From an uncultured Eubacteriales bacterium (GTDB taxonomy: Bacteria; Bacillota; Clostridia; Tissierellales; Peptoniphilaceae), in assembly GCA_902488815.1 (NCBI GenBank), contig CABTXP010000006.1, positions 1 through 43,353 of the forward strand: a DNA stretch of 43,353 bases, read 5' to 3'. The translations under genes were made by a program, and so were the position numbers. This document shows positions 15,104-23,336 of this stretch, in pieces. Under the pieces are notes generated by a model that worked only from the letters and a program-made list of their open reading frames with translations, was not told where the DNA came from and searched no databases. Positions within the stretch are counted from its first letter, which is position 1. Each line of letters begins with the position of its first letter.

Positions 15104-15494
15104 TTAGCTTTGCACCCCTTTTGTCCAAGACTTTATCAATTTGTCCTTCCACCGTGTTCAAGACTCTGCCTATAAAGTGATGTGGCCTTGAACGGTAAGT
15201 CCCTTAGTCGACTATATACCACAGTGTGCCTGTCTCTTTTCCGCCTTTTATTACTGCTACAAGACCTTTCTTTTGTTTAGTTTTAATTACGTCTTGGTAC
15301 ATATGCACGGTTCTGTTGTCGTACATTTTTCCTTTTCTCTCAATAGCTTTTAACTCTTTTTCTGCTTCTTTCTTGGTGATGTCTCCAAGCTCGGCTATAA
15401 CTTCTATACCGTATTCTCCGGTATCAAGTTCAATTTCTCTTAGCCAAGAGCTTAGATCCACTGTATCTTGGGAAGTCATTGTCATTTTAGCCAT
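15096..15494 (-). pseudogene. HK97 gp10-like connector, interrupted by an in-frame TAA
   Basis: The gene starts at the ATG at 15494 (MAKMTMTSQDTVDLSSWLRE), overlapping the upstream gene by 8 bp. It stops after 96 residues at TAA 15204-15206. The same frame then continues for 35 more codons to TGA 15096-15098. The text across the stop reads LWYIVD-stop-GTYRSRPHHFIGRV. HK97-gp10 proteins normally have a tyrosine there (the VxYGTYRS pattern), so a single base change of TAC/TAT to TAA explains it. The truncated product lacks the conserved C-terminal motif. It could be a real inactivating mutation or a sequencing error. Confidence 0.85.
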
Positions 15495-15852
15495 TGAAAT
15501 CACCGTCCATGTCATTTTTGTATCTGTAGCCTGTAACTTCAAGGAATAGATTTTCGTTGTTTAGTGGAATTATTGACTCTATCTGATAGTCTTTACTTTT
15601 AATTTCCATTTTTAAGGTTTCGTCAAGGTCTGTACGGTACCTTATAATCGCCACGATATATTCCTTCGTGTTTTCGGCTCGTGCTTGATTGACTATCCTT
15701 GACCTATAGTTATTTATCTCTCCATAGACTATTTTGTAATTTACATAGTTGTCCAAGTCGTCAAAAGGCCTTTCTTCGATTTTCTTTTTGAAGATTATAG
15801 GATCCCTCATGACTCTTTGAACGTCCATCATCTTTTTATCTTTAGGTTTCAT
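15487..15852 (-). CDS. Head closure / head-tail joining protein
   Basis: This 121-residue protein lies second in the connector series after the adaptor (15842-16123), matching SPP1 gp16/head-closure proteins. It is beta-rich (TKEYIVAIIRYRTDLDETLK, then YQIESIIPLNNENLFLEVTG). It overlaps both neighbours by 8-11 bp, so the connector genes are translated as a coupled set. The start at 15852 lies within the end of the adaptor gene. Confidence 0.72.
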   Translation of the reverse strand: MKPKDKKMMDVQRVMRDPIIFKKKIEERPFDDLDNYVNYKIVYGEINNYRSRIVNQARAENTKEYIVAIIRYRTDLDETLKMEIKSKDYQIESIIPLNNENLFLEVTGYRYKNDMDGDFNG

Positions 15853-16123
15853 TTGCTTTCACTCCTTCGATTAGTGAAAGTCTCAGTATCTCCTTGTGGA
15901 AATTTTCTTCAAAGTATTCTTCAGCATAGTTTATTGAGTATCGGACATAATTTTGTAAGAGTACAAAGGCCTCTCTGTTCTCTTCAAAATTTATTTCAGT
16001 ACCTGTCAATGTTTGAATCCTTGAAATTCCGTTTTCAATTACGGGTTTCAAGTCGTCCTCTTCATTGATTGAATATTTGAAAAATGTCTTCATCCTTTTT
16101 TCAAGGCTTTGTAAGTCATTCAC
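15842..16123 (-). CDS. Head-tail connector (adaptor, gp6/gp15-like)
   Basis: This 93-residue all-helical protein contains an N-terminal helix pair, ISRIQTLTGTEINFEENREA, and aromatic helices FVLLQNYVRYSINYAEEYFE. This matches the small helical adaptor proteins (HK97 gp6/SPP1 gp15) that sit under the portal. The start codon is GTG at 16121-16123, preceded by AGGTGGTCTT. A nearby ATG is out of frame. Confidence 0.75.
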   Translation of the reverse strand: MNDLQSLEKRMKTFFKYSINEEDDLKPVIENGISRIQTLTGTEINFEENREAFVLLQNYVRYSINYAEEYFEENFHKEILRLSLIEGVKANET

Positions 16124-16131
16124 AAGACCAC

Positions 16132-16317
16132 CTACTTTGATGCTTTTCTCTTAGGAGTTTCTTTCTTTTCTTCCTTCGGTTCTTCTACCGCTTCTACAAA
16201 TCTTCCTGCTTTTTTCATTTCGTCATAACGTGCGCTGGAGACGATAAACTCGTCTCCAATTTCACGTATTACATTCTCTTTTGTGTCTTTAAATCTGATT
16301 AATGCTCTAACCTTCAT
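16132..16317 (-). CDS. Small capsid-associated hypothetical protein
   Basis: This 61-residue protein has a short beta-rich domain (KVRALIRFKDTKENVIREIG, then DEFIVSSARYDEMKKAGRFV) and a lysine/glutamate-rich tail. Genes of this kind are common directly after the major capsid gene in Firmicutes phages. The role is not established. The ribosome binding site AAGGAG precedes the ATG. Confidence 0.7.
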   Translation of the reverse strand: MKVRALIRFKDTKENVIREIGDEFIVSSARYDEMKKAGRFVEAVEEPKEEKKETPKRKASK

Positions 16318-16326
16318 GGCTTCTCC

Positions 16327-17487
16327 TTATACAGACGGTGTAGCTTCTGTAAAGACTTCAAGTTCAGGAACTGTTGCTCCCTTTACTCCCTTAATGTTTG
16401 CTACAAAGAAAGCGTTGGGGTCTTTTGCAAGGCCGTAGCCGTAGAATTTTGCGATGTAAAGTTCCATATCTTCTATAGCTAAAGTTTGGTCGTATCTGTC
16501 AAGTCTTGTTTCTCCTGATACACCTAAGAAGTAGTTTTTAGGGTTACCAATTACAAGTGTGTCTTCAGGTACTGCGTAAGATTGGATAATCTCTTCGCCT
16601 GTTGACAGTCTGTCTTTTACAAATTCCCCTTCAGGTGTTCTCAGTACAAGGCTCTTAAAGACTTTTGCCCAGTAAGTAACAGGGTTTACTAAAATTGCCA
16701 CTCCTGCATCGTCTAATTTTGCCTTTGCAAGTGCAGCTCTTACTCCCACTAAAGAGTTAGCATCTAATTCTGTAAGGGCGATTTTGTCTTTGTCAGGATA
16801 TACTGAGTCGGTTGCACCGGATAATTTCTTAATCATACCGATAGGTTGGTTCTTTCCTGTACCTGCTACAATTGCAAGCTCAAGTGAAGTTGCCATAATT
16901 TCGTAGATTAAAGTTGTCACATATTCTGCAAGCCAGTTAGGACCAAGTTCAAGCATTCCTTTGCATACTGCAACAAAGCCTGAAAGTCTTGAGGATTGTA
17001 GATTTACTTCGTTAAAGCCTTCTAAGATCATTTGTTTTATATCTTCGCAGATAGGTCCCCAAAAAGCTGTTGCCTTGTTAGGTTTAGCAAAGATATAAGT
17101 AGCAAGTGCTGTTGTATCTTGCATATCAATTTTTGATAATAGAGGATGCTCTGTCTTTAGGCTTTTGAAAACGTCTTGGATAATCGTCTTCGGGAAAGCT
17201 ACGTTTACATTGTCAAAGCCTTTTCTTTCTACAACTGCGTTGAAATATTTCTTTTCAGTTGAGGTTAAAGGTCTCATAATTCCTCTGTTTACAAGGATTT
17301 GATTGTCTGAAATTTCAGTTCCCACGTTTTGGATTGTGTTATTTGCTCTTTCGATGATTTCGCTTTGAAGTGCATCTGTAAAGTCCGCAAAGGCTTTTTC
17401 TTGTACTTCCGCATCGTCTGATTTCAGCGCATTAAATAGTTCTACTCTTGCTTTTTCTGTTGTCATTGTGTTGTCTAAGTTTTTCAT
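16327..17487 (-). CDS. Major capsid protein (HK97 fold)
   Basis: This 386-residue protein contains landmarks of HK97-type phage capsids: an N-terminal helical scaffolding-like region (about 1-80), a middle part with FWGPICEDIKQMILEGFNEV and LSGFVAVCKGMLELGPNWLA, then GTGKNQPIGMI and VLVIGNPKNYFLGVSG-like sequence. The protease encoded upstream probably removes the N-terminal part during head maturation. AAGGAG lies before the ATG. Confidence 0.93.
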   Translation of the reverse strand: MKNLDNTMTTEKARVELFNALKSDDAEVQEKAFADFTDALQSEIIERANNTIQNVGTEISDNQILVNRGIMRPLTSTEKKYFNAVVERKGFDNVNVAFPKTIIQDVFKSLKTEHPLLSKIDMQDTTALATYIFAKPNKATAFWGPICEDIKQMILEGFNEVNLQSSRLSGFVAVCKGMLELGPNWLAEYVTTLIYEIMATSLELAIVAGTGKNQPIGMIKKLSGATDSVYPDKDKIALTELDANSLVGVRAALAKAKLDDAGVAILVNPVTYWAKVFKSLVLRTPEGEFVKDRLSTGEEIIQSYAVPEDTLVIGNPKNYFLGVSGETRLDRYDQTLAIEDMELYIAKFYGYGLAKDPNAFFVANIKGVKGATVPELEVFTEATPSV

Positions 17488-17489
17488 GT

Positions 17490-18188
17490 CTATTTTGTCT
17501 CCTTAAATTTTAAATTTGCGAAGTTTCGCATAAGTTTTATTCCTTGGTTAAGTACTTCTTCCAATTCTTCAGGTTTTTCTTCTTTAGGTTCGTTTACGGG
17601 TTCTTCAAATTTCTTAACTTCAGTACAGAAGCCGTTTTCAAAGCATTCTTCCGCTGATAGCCAAGTTTCTTTGTCGATTAGTTCCATCAATTCTTCCCCT
17701 GTGCCTTTGAAGTGGTTTTTGTAGTTTGCCATCACTGTTGAGTTATCAAGCTTTTCAAGTATGTCAGCTTGCTCTCTCAACTCTTTGCAATTGCCCCATA
17801 CAAAAGCACTTGCTCTGTGTATCATCATCATGGTATTTTCAGGCATTATTCTTTTCTCACCTGCCATGAAAATTAGTGAGGCTCCACTTGCACAGATACC
17901 GTCATTGACTGTGGTTATGGTCTTGTCTAAGCTTTTGAGGTAGTTAAAAATTGCTACACTTGCAAAAACAGATCCGCCATAAGAGTTGATGTGCAGCTCA
18001 ATTTCATCTTCATTAATTTCATCAAAGATTTCTCTTACTTCTTTCGGTGTGATGTAGTCGCCTTCTTCAAGTTCGCCTGTCCACCAGTCTCTCGGTCTTT
18101 CGTCTACAATGTCACCTGCCAAGTAGACAACTGCTTTTGCGTCTTTCTTTACCACTTCAAGCCTAAAGTCAATTTTTTTGTTCTCCAC
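17490..18188 (-). CDS. ClpP-like head maturation protease
   Basis: This 232-residue member of the ClpP/crotonase-fold phage prohead proteases has ELHINSYGGSVFASVAIFNY near 64-83, nucleophile S101 in GICASGASLIFMAG, and H124 in MMMIHRASAF, with an acidic residue expected further on. The C-terminal glutamate-rich tail is variable in the family. It starts with GTG, preceded by GGGGGTG, and overlaps the portal gene by 20 bp. It should cleave the capsid N-terminus. Confidence 0.92.
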   Translation of the reverse strand: MENKKIDFRLEVVKKDAKAVVYLAGDIVDERPRDWWTGELEEGDYITPKEVREIFDEINEDEIELHINSYGGSVFASVAIFNYLKSLDKTITTVNDGICASGASLIFMAGEKRIMPENTMMMIHRASAFVWGNCKELREQADILEKLDNSTVMANYKNHFKGTGEELMELIDKETWLSAEECFENGFCTEVKKFEEPVNEPKEEKPEELEEVLNQGIKLMRNFANLKFKETK

Positions 18189-19356
18189 TCATTTCACCCC
18201 CTTTCAAGTTTCCTTCTTCGTCTAAAAGTGCTAAGTTTAGTGTCATATATCTTTTTTCTCCTATTTCTTCGTCTACTTCAGCTCTTCCGAGCATTCGTAA
18301 GTTGTCGTTCAAGGTGTTTATTCCGTTACGTGTTAAAACGTCTAAAGTATTGCTCAATTTGATGATATAGGTCGGATTTATCATGCTTGTATCAACTTTT
18401 AAATAAGTTTTATTCAGGTATTCTTCTTTCTTGAAGTACTTTCTGTTGATTTCCTTCTCCAAAAGCTCTGCTAAAGGATTTATGCAGTTGGTCAGATAGT
18501 TTGTCCACACTTCATCATTGACTGAGTTTAGTCCGCCTTTAAGTAAAGACGGCGGTATTTGAAAAGCTACTGCCACATAGTCGAAGACATCATCGACCAA
18601 GTTCTTTATATCTCTACTGTCTGATGAGTTTTTATATGTGGAGTTTGTCAAATCCTGATAAGTCATCCCATTGGTTAGTGGAAGCACTGCTCCGCTTTCC
18701 GCATCAAAGAACTTTTTGAAGTTTACTGTCAATAGTTGTTGTAAATTCTTTTGATGCTGTTCTCCTTGGGGATAATTTGTTGGAATTGTCAGTATTCCTC
18801 TACGAGCATTGGCTTTTTTGTAGTTTGCCTTTGAATACTCAATCAGTTTTCCGTAGTCATCGTAAAGGCCTTCGATTACAGCCAATATTTCGCTTGAGTG
18901 TAGCTCGAAGTAAAAGACGTCCTCTTCAAAAAAGGCTTGATTAAAGTCGTAGTCCCCGATTTTTGCATTAAGATACTTGTTGGAGTAGGTGACATAGGTC
19001 TTTCTCTCGTAGCTGTCCACTACATATAAATTCCTGTCTTTCATCACCACCAAAGCGTGATTGTCTTTTACAAGTTTTTCTATTACTTTTTGCCAAAAGC
19101 GGATTGAGTTTTCGTTTTTGTTAGGTTCTAAGTTGAAAAGATAGTAGTTATTCTTTTTTACCTCTTTGCCATTTTCAAAAGTCTTAAATTCTGCAAGTGA
19201 CAATGTGTTGCTTATGAGATTTATTGCCGACTCAATAGCAAGCTGTTTGTAGTAATTTTCATAAGCTATGTTTCGGCACTCTTCATGTATTTTTATTTCT
19301 TGTGAGTCTCTGAAAAGTGCAGGGAATTTTCCCATTATCCATGTTTTGATACTCAT
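18169..19356 (-). CDS. Portal protein (HK97 type)
   Basis: This protein of about 395 residues has portal features: the N-terminal SAINLISNTLSLAEFKTF region, the central NYPQGEQHQKNLQQLLTVNF, and DYVAVAFQIPPSLLKGG followed by INPLAELLEKEINRKYF, typical of Phage_portal. I chose the ATG at 19356 (MSIKTWIMGKF) because AAAGGAGGACCA lies directly before it. An upstream in-frame extension to 19449 reads through the end of the terminase gene and looks non-coding. Confidence 0.93.
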   Translation of the reverse strand: MSIKTWIMGKFPALFRDSQEIKIHEECRNIAYENYYKQLAIESAINLISNTLSLAEFKTFENGKEVKKNNYYLFNLEPNKNENSIRFWQKVIEKLVKDNHALVVMKDRNLYVVDSYERKTYVTYSNKYLNAKIGDYDFNQAFFEEDVFYFELHSSEILAVIEGLYDDYGKLIEYSKANYKKANARRGILTIPTNYPQGEQHQKNLQQLLTVNFKKFFDAESGAVLPLTNGMTYQDLTNSTYKNSSDSRDIKNLVDDVFDYVAVAFQIPPSLLKGGLNSVNDEVWTNYLTNCINPLAELLEKEINRKYFKKEEYLNKTYLKVDTSMINPTYIIKLSNTLDVLTRNGINTLNDNLRMLGRAEVDEEIGEKRYMTLNLALLDEEGNLKGGEMSGEQKN

Positions 19357-19370
19357 TGGTCCTCCTTTCT

Positions 19371-21029
19371 CTAATAAATAAAAACCGGCAAATCTATTAC
19401 CGGAGCCGGTTCTTCCAAGTCGTCTCCTATCATGCTGTGTAGAAGACAAAAGAAGCCGTCTGTTTTTCTTTTTATCGGTTCTATTTTGTAATAGGCAATA
19501 TTGCCTTTTTTATCTACTTCTCTCTTGACATTCCATACAAACCACCTGAAAAGCTTGCTGTTCGGAAGTGCTATTTCGTGATTAGTGATAAGCTTATCTA
19601 TAATTGGAGCCACTAAATTGTGACTTATTGTTCCGCTGCGTATTAATTCAACTTCAGGAAGTCCTTTGCTTTCAAAGACTTCTTTAATCGCTCCGTACCT
19701 GAAAGAGTCGCACTTTATCTTTGAGATGTAGTATGAGTGCTCCTCTGCTTGTGTGAGAAACCAGTCCGCCAACTTCTCAGGCGGTATTGTCGGGCTTTCA
19801 AACTTCTTTACGATTGTTAAGTCGCCGTCTTTTACTGCTTCTTTTAGGTCCACGTTGTAGTTTGTTAGCTCAAGGCTGCTCTCATGTACCCATGAATGCT
19901 GTATAAAGTATTGCTTTCCGTCTTTTTTAAAGCGAAGGCCTGCACTTGCAAAGTCTCTTAGGTCGGCAAAGTCTATTGAGCCTATACACTCAAGACCTGT
20001 TAAGTCCGGAACTATCATTTCACAGCAAGCCATTAAGTCTTCCCATGTACAAACTGTTTTTGTTTTACTTACATATGGCAAGTTCATTCTCTTTGTTATG
20101 AAAGCTTCTTTCAAAGACTCAATTTCAAGCATTTCGTCGTATTCTTGAATTATTTGTCCTTTTAAAGTCTCGTCATAGTTTATTCTCGGATTTGCCTTGT
20201 CCCATAGTTCCGGCTTGCCTACTTCTTGGACGTTGTCCAATTTCATAATGATTGGTAAAAAGCCTTTCGGCTCCGTCTCGCCATCAAGTATTCTCCTTGC
20301 CCTTTCCTTGTAGTCATCAAGGACTCCGTCTCTCAACTCTCCGTCCGTGGTGATATATATTCTTCTCGGCCTGTCTACTTTTCCAAGACCACCTGTGAAG
20401 ACTTTTATGTTTTGATAGTCTTCATAAGCGTGTATCTCGTCAAAGATTACGCATCCGGGTCTTCCGCCGTCTTTTGTCTTTGCCGATGAGGTCCTATACT
20501 TCAGGGCGGATTTAGTCTTTCTATAGGTTATTTGTGTTTTGTTGTAGTCGTAGAGTGCCTTTGCCTTGTCTTCTCCCAAACTTTCGATTTTATCGTACAC
20601 TTCATAAAAGCTTGTCATAGCCTGCTCTTCCGATGTTGCCACTATGTCCACGTTATACTTTTCTATTCCGTGATACTCTGTGAGCATGAAGTCAGCCAAG
20701 GTTGAGATAAATCCGTTTTTACCCCACCCCCGACCTGCCATTATAAAGACACTTGGAAAGACTAATTGCTTGGTGTCTTTATAAAAAAGTCCTAAGATCA
20801 TACTTGCGTAAAATTTCTGATCCGGCATTAACTTAAAATAGTATTTCTCCGTCAGCTCTACATACTTTTCAACTTGTATATAATCAAAAAAGACTTTAGG
20901 ATCATCTAAAGTCTTTCTAACTATATTCATTAATTTTTTTATTTCATTGGAACTGTGGACTTTTCCCTTCTCCACTAACTGTAGCCATTCATTTATGTAT
21001 GGATGGTATTTGTAGGTTCTTCTTGCCAC
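19371..21029 (-). CDS. terL: Terminase large subunit
   Basis: This 552-residue packaging motor and nuclease has a Walker A-type motif AGRGWGKNG (about 98-106) and Walker B CVIFDEIH (193-200) in the ATPase half. The nuclease half has acidic sites in SIDFADLRDFASAGLRF (about 355) and near the C-terminus. It translocates DNA into the prohead through the portal encoded next. GTG start. It lies 9 bp after the small subunit. Confidence 0.95.
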   Translation of the reverse strand: MARRTYKYHPYINEWLQLVEKGKVHSSNEIKKLMNIVRKTLDDPKVFFDYIQVEKYVELTEKYYFKLMPDQKFYASMILGLFYKDTKQLVFPSVFIMAGRGWGKNGFISTLADFMLTEYHGIEKYNVDIVATSEEQAMTSFYEVYDKIESLGEDKAKALYDYNKTQITYRKTKSALKYRTSSAKTKDGGRPGCVIFDEIHAYEDYQNIKVFTGGLGKVDRPRRIYITTDGELRDGVLDDYKERARRILDGETEPKGFLPIIMKLDNVQEVGKPELWDKANPRINYDETLKGQIIQEYDEMLEIESLKEAFITKRMNLPYVSKTKTVCTWEDLMACCEMIVPDLTGLECIGSIDFADLRDFASAGLRFKKDGKQYFIQHSWVHESSLELTNYNVDLKEAVKDGDLTIVKKFESPTIPPEKLADWFLTQAEEHSYYISKIKCDSFRYGAIKEVFESKGLPEVELIRSGTISHNLVAPIIDKLITNHEIALPNSKLFRWFVWNVKREVDKKGNIAYYKIEPIKRKTDGFFCLLHSMIGDDLEEPAPVIDLPVFIY

Positions 21030-21038
21030 ACGTCACAC

Positions 21039-21353
21039 CTACAATTCAAAGTCTTTATTTTCAACTTTTACATCCGCTCCACGAAGACCTAACTCTGAAA
21101 GTATCTTAAGCATTTGAGCATTGGTCTTATTTAACTCAGGCACTGCATCGTTTTTCTTTTTTCCCTTTTGATTACCGCCATTGTTATATGGCACTACCAC
21201 TCCGTTTTTCTTTATCTCTGCGATTAACATGTTTTTTATGTCCCAAAGTGCCAGGTAGTCATCTACTAAAGACACATAGTACTTTTGTGTAAGTCCTTTT
21301 TCGTTTAATTGGGCCAATAGGTCTTTTTTTATTAATTCTCTTTCTTTATTCAT
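21039..21353 (-). CDS. terS: Terminase small subunit (P27 family)
   Basis: The protein has about 104 residues. The ATG at 21353 (MNKERELIKKDLL) follows GAAGGTGGTAGC and is preferred to a start 24 bases upstream. The helical N-terminus with YYVSLVDDYLALWDIKNMLI and the C-terminal NKTNAQMLKILSELGL fit P27-type small terminases of Gram-positive phages. It recognises the packaging site on the phage genome, probably the intergenic DNA at 21354-21502. Confidence 0.88.
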   Translation of the reverse strand: MNKERELIKKDLLAQLNEKGLTQKYYVSLVDDYLALWDIKNMLIAEIKKNGVVVPYNNGGNQKGKKKNDAVPELNKTNAQMLKILSELGLRGADVKVENKDFEL

Positions 21354-21502
21354 GCTACCACCTTCTTTAATTTGCACTTTACCTTACACCAAATGTTTTT
21401 TATTACACCTTATGTGAGAAGTGAAAAAACTTGCGAAGCCAGAAGTCGGTCTCGGTCGATTTCGCTCAGGAAAAACTCGTTTTATTTTCCCCGGGGCTTT
21501 TC
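21354..21502. other. Candidate cos (packaging) site region
   Basis: This 149-bp gene-free stretch lies between the HNH gene and the small terminase, where HK97-like cos phages carry their cohesive end site. It contains an 8-bp GC palindrome ccccgggg (21489-21496) in otherwise AT-rich DNA and a repeated tcggtc unit near 21446-21460. No cleavage evidence is available from sequence alone. Confidence 0.4.
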
Positions 21503-21811
21503 TCACTCCCACTTTTCCCCATGATAAGAATTGATAATCTCAAAATTTTTCAATCTATCAGGATGCTTAGCTTCGTGACAGTCTCTGCAAAGACTTTCCA
21601 AGTTCTCATCATCAAGTGCCAAGCTCGGAAAGAATTTATATTCCTTCACGTGATGCACTACCGTAGCACGGCTCACCTTACCAAGCTTCTTACACTCTTG
21701 ACACTCTCTGTTGTCCCTGTCCAGGATTTCTCTTCTCTTCTTTTTCCAAGCATAAGTCTTATAAAAATTTTTGTTGTATTTTTTTAAATACCTGTCAATA
21801 GGGGGTGCCAT
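21503..21811 (-). CDS. HNH endonuclease beside the terminase
   Basis: This 102-residue HNH nuclease has two CxxC zinc-type pairs (CQEC and CRDC). The catalytic region runs from VVHHVKEYKFFPSLALDDEN to LESLCRDCHEAKH. In HK97-like cos phages an HNH protein encoded next to the terminase assists cos cutting, so this gene probably belongs to the packaging machine. The N-terminus (MAPPIDRYLKK) is the best start seen, though its ribosome binding site is only moderate. Confidence 0.9.
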   Translation of the reverse strand: MAPPIDRYLKKYNKNFYKTYAWKKKRREILDRDNRECQECKKLGKVSRATVVHHVKEYKFFPSLALDDENLESLCRDCHEAKHPDRLKNFEIINSYHGEKWE

Positions 21812-21864
21812 CTTTTTATCAGTTCCTTCATCATACCCCGGTCTTTTATTCGCCCCCTCATATC

Positions 21865-21888
21865 AAAAACCCCCTTGGCATTGGGGGT
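21865..21888 (-). terminator. Terminator between early and late gene blocks
   Basis: A GC stem (accccc / gggggt) with an eight-base loop is followed on the minus strand by five T residues. It lies after the ArpU-like regulator gene and before the packaging genes, so it would stop early transcription unless a late promoter or antitermination takes over. Confidence 0.7.
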
Positions 21889-22047
21889 CTTCAAAAGGAG
21901 GTGTTACTACTTGTCTATGAAACAAAGTAAAAACAAAAATAAAATATTTTAGATGGAAAATATGAATGTATGTTCTTCAAATTCTCACACTTATATTATC
22001 TCACATTCCATTGGTTATTTTGGTTAAAAAGGTACCATCTTTCAGTT
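21889..22047 (-). promoter_or_regulatory. Possible late promoter region
   Basis: This 159-bp AT-rich gap lies downstream of the ArpU-like gene. On the minus strand it contains a GATAATATAA stretch (21991-22000) that could serve as a -10 element with no good -35, as expected for an activator-dependent late promoter. The terminator at 21865-21888 lies between this point and the late genes, which weakens the case unless transcription starts closer or is antiterminated. Confidence 0.25.
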
Positions 22048-22485
22048 TTACTCAAATTTTTTAGGAAATTTCTCTTTAAAAGCCTCAAGAGCCCACCCAT
22101 GAACCCTCTTAATGTAACTCTGCCCGTAGTTATACTCCTGACTAATATCAATCAAACTCTTGCCGATGATGTAATAATTAATCAGCACCAACACTTGTAT
22201 ATTGCTGTCAAGAGTTTTAATTTCACTTTCAATCTCTTGTCTTAATCTCACAAGCCTGTCGACTTCCTTGTCAACCTCATGCTCCATGGCATCTATCTTG
22301 GCAATTATTTCCGTGAAGTCAAAGGAGCTGCCACCTGAAGTCTTATCCGCCTTGAGTTCTACAGAGGTGCGGTAAAGCCTTGCTTTTAAAGTAGAGATGG
22401 ACTCTAAGTTGGTATTTATTAAATTGTCCAAGTCTTTTATCTGACTCAAATAATCTTTAGGAGTCTTCCACTTTTCCTCGCTCAT
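22048..22485 (-). CDS. ArpU-like late gene transcription regulator (DUF1492 type)
   Basis: This 145-residue protein has an N-terminal coiled coil (IKDLDNLINTNLESISTLKA and further). Its C-terminal helix-turn-helix resembles sigma-factor region 4 (YYIIGKSLIDISQEYNYGQS, then YIKRVHGWALEAFKEKF). Proteins of this type at the border of early and late regions switch on late transcription in Firmicutes phages. Its 5' end overlaps the homing endonuclease gene by 29 bp. Confidence 0.8.
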   Translation of the reverse strand: MSEEKWKTPKDYLSQIKDLDNLINTNLESISTLKARLYRTSVELKADKTSGGSSFDFTEIIAKIDAMEHEVDKEVDRLVRLRQEIESEIKTLDSNIQVLVLINYYIIGKSLIDISQEYNYGQSYIKRVHGWALEAFKEKFPKKFE

Positions 22486-23104
22486 CGTCCCGTCCTTTCT
22501 TTATGTGATGAATTTTTGATTCAAGCATGGTTAAATTTATGCTTGCATCGACTATTTCAGGCTCTCCTACCTTCCACCGTTGTTTTTTGCTCATGCCGGC
22601 ACAGTGTCTTCTTGATACCGCTCGCAAGTTTTCTATGCTGCAATTTTGTCTGTTGCCGTCTAAGAAGACTACATTAAATCCTTCTTCAAGCTTGCCGTTG
22701 TGCTTTTCCCACACTACTCGGTGCTTCAGTTCCCACTTGTCAGGCTCTTCCGTTTTCACATACACATACCCGTCTACCTCTACTCTTTCAGATCCTACAG
22801 GCCTTGTGTTCCAGGTAACATTCCCCTTCTTAAAAGTGGTGCCTTTTATTTTCTCCCAAGTCTCAGGATCCATTGGCCGTCCCTTGTTCCAAGGTGTTAA
22901 ACCTTTTTTAAAGCGTCCGGAGTTTTCTTTTTTGTACTCAAACCCATAACGGATCTTTGCACTTTGAAGCATTCCCTTAGTGACTTCTATTCCGAATTTC
23001 TCCTTTAGCATTTTGGAGATCTCTTTATTTGTGTAGTCGGGATATATTTCTCTCAAATAGTCCACAACTTCGTCTGTCCAAATGGAATCTTTGATTTTTC
23101 CCAT
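22457..23104 (-). CDS. HNH homing endonuclease
   Basis: This 215-residue protein has an N-terminal HTH-like region (WTDEVVDYLREIYPDYTNKE, then ISKMLKEKFGIEVTKGMLQS) that probably contacts DNA. An HNH_3-type nuclease core follows at about 120-170 (WELKHRVVWEKHNGKLEEGF, then LDGNRQNCSIENLRAVSR). The gene overlaps the late regulator and is probably a selfish insertion into the early operon. It has no obvious role in phage growth. Confidence 0.85.
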   Translation of the reverse strand: MGKIKDSIWTDEVVDYLREIYPDYTNKEISKMLKEKFGIEVTKGMLQSAKIRYGFEYKKENSGRFKKGLTPWNKGRPMDPETWEKIKGTTFKKGNVTWNTRPVGSERVEVDGYVYVKTEEPDKWELKHRVVWEKHNGKLEEGFNVVFLDGNRQNCSIENLRAVSRRHCAGMSKKQRWKVGEPEIVDASINLTMLESKIHHIKKGRDDERGKVEDS

Positions 23105-23105
23105 T

Positions 23106-23336
23106 TCAATTACCTAACATTTTGGGAAGTTTTTTATCTATGTCCATTCTGTCGTCTTGAAATTTTACGGCTTGAAGGACAAGGCCGGCATTGTCAATTA
23201 TTTTTCCTGAAACATTTACAATACTTTGCGCCCTTTTGATTTCCTTTTCAAGTTCTTCTTCCGTCAACTCTTCGTCCCCTAAGCGCTCAAGTTCCGCAAA
23301 TAAGTGGTTGTTTAAATCCGATAATGTGTTTTTCAT
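23106..23336 (-). CDS. Small phage protein of the recombination/replication cluster
   Basis: This 76-residue, mostly helical protein (AELERLGDEELTEEELEKEI, then KRAQSIVNVSGKIIDNAGLV) resembles small proteins often found beside SNF2 helicase and HNH genes in Firmicutes prophages. Function is unknown. AGGAGG precedes the ATG, and the gene overlaps the helicase gene by 4 bp. Confidence 0.7.
   Translation of the reverse strand: MKNTLSDLNNHLFAELERLGDEELTEEELEKEIKRAQSIVNVSGKIIDNAGLVLQAVKFQDDRMDIDKKLPKMLGN

Noticed and set aside
15204..15206. Stop-codon reassignment (TAA read as an amino acid)
   Set aside because: TAA ends many other genes in the prophage and host region correctly, so a local mutation or sequencing error is far more likely.
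19356..19449. Longer N-terminus for the portal protein
   Set aside because: The extra 31 residues overlap the terminase end, look unlike portal proteins, and a strong ribosome binding site lies directly before the ATG at 19356.
21902..21953. Tiny plus-strand ORF after AGGAGG near the early-late terminator
   Set aside because: Only 11 codons, lysine/asparagine-only and no promoter; the AGGAGG match is likely chance.
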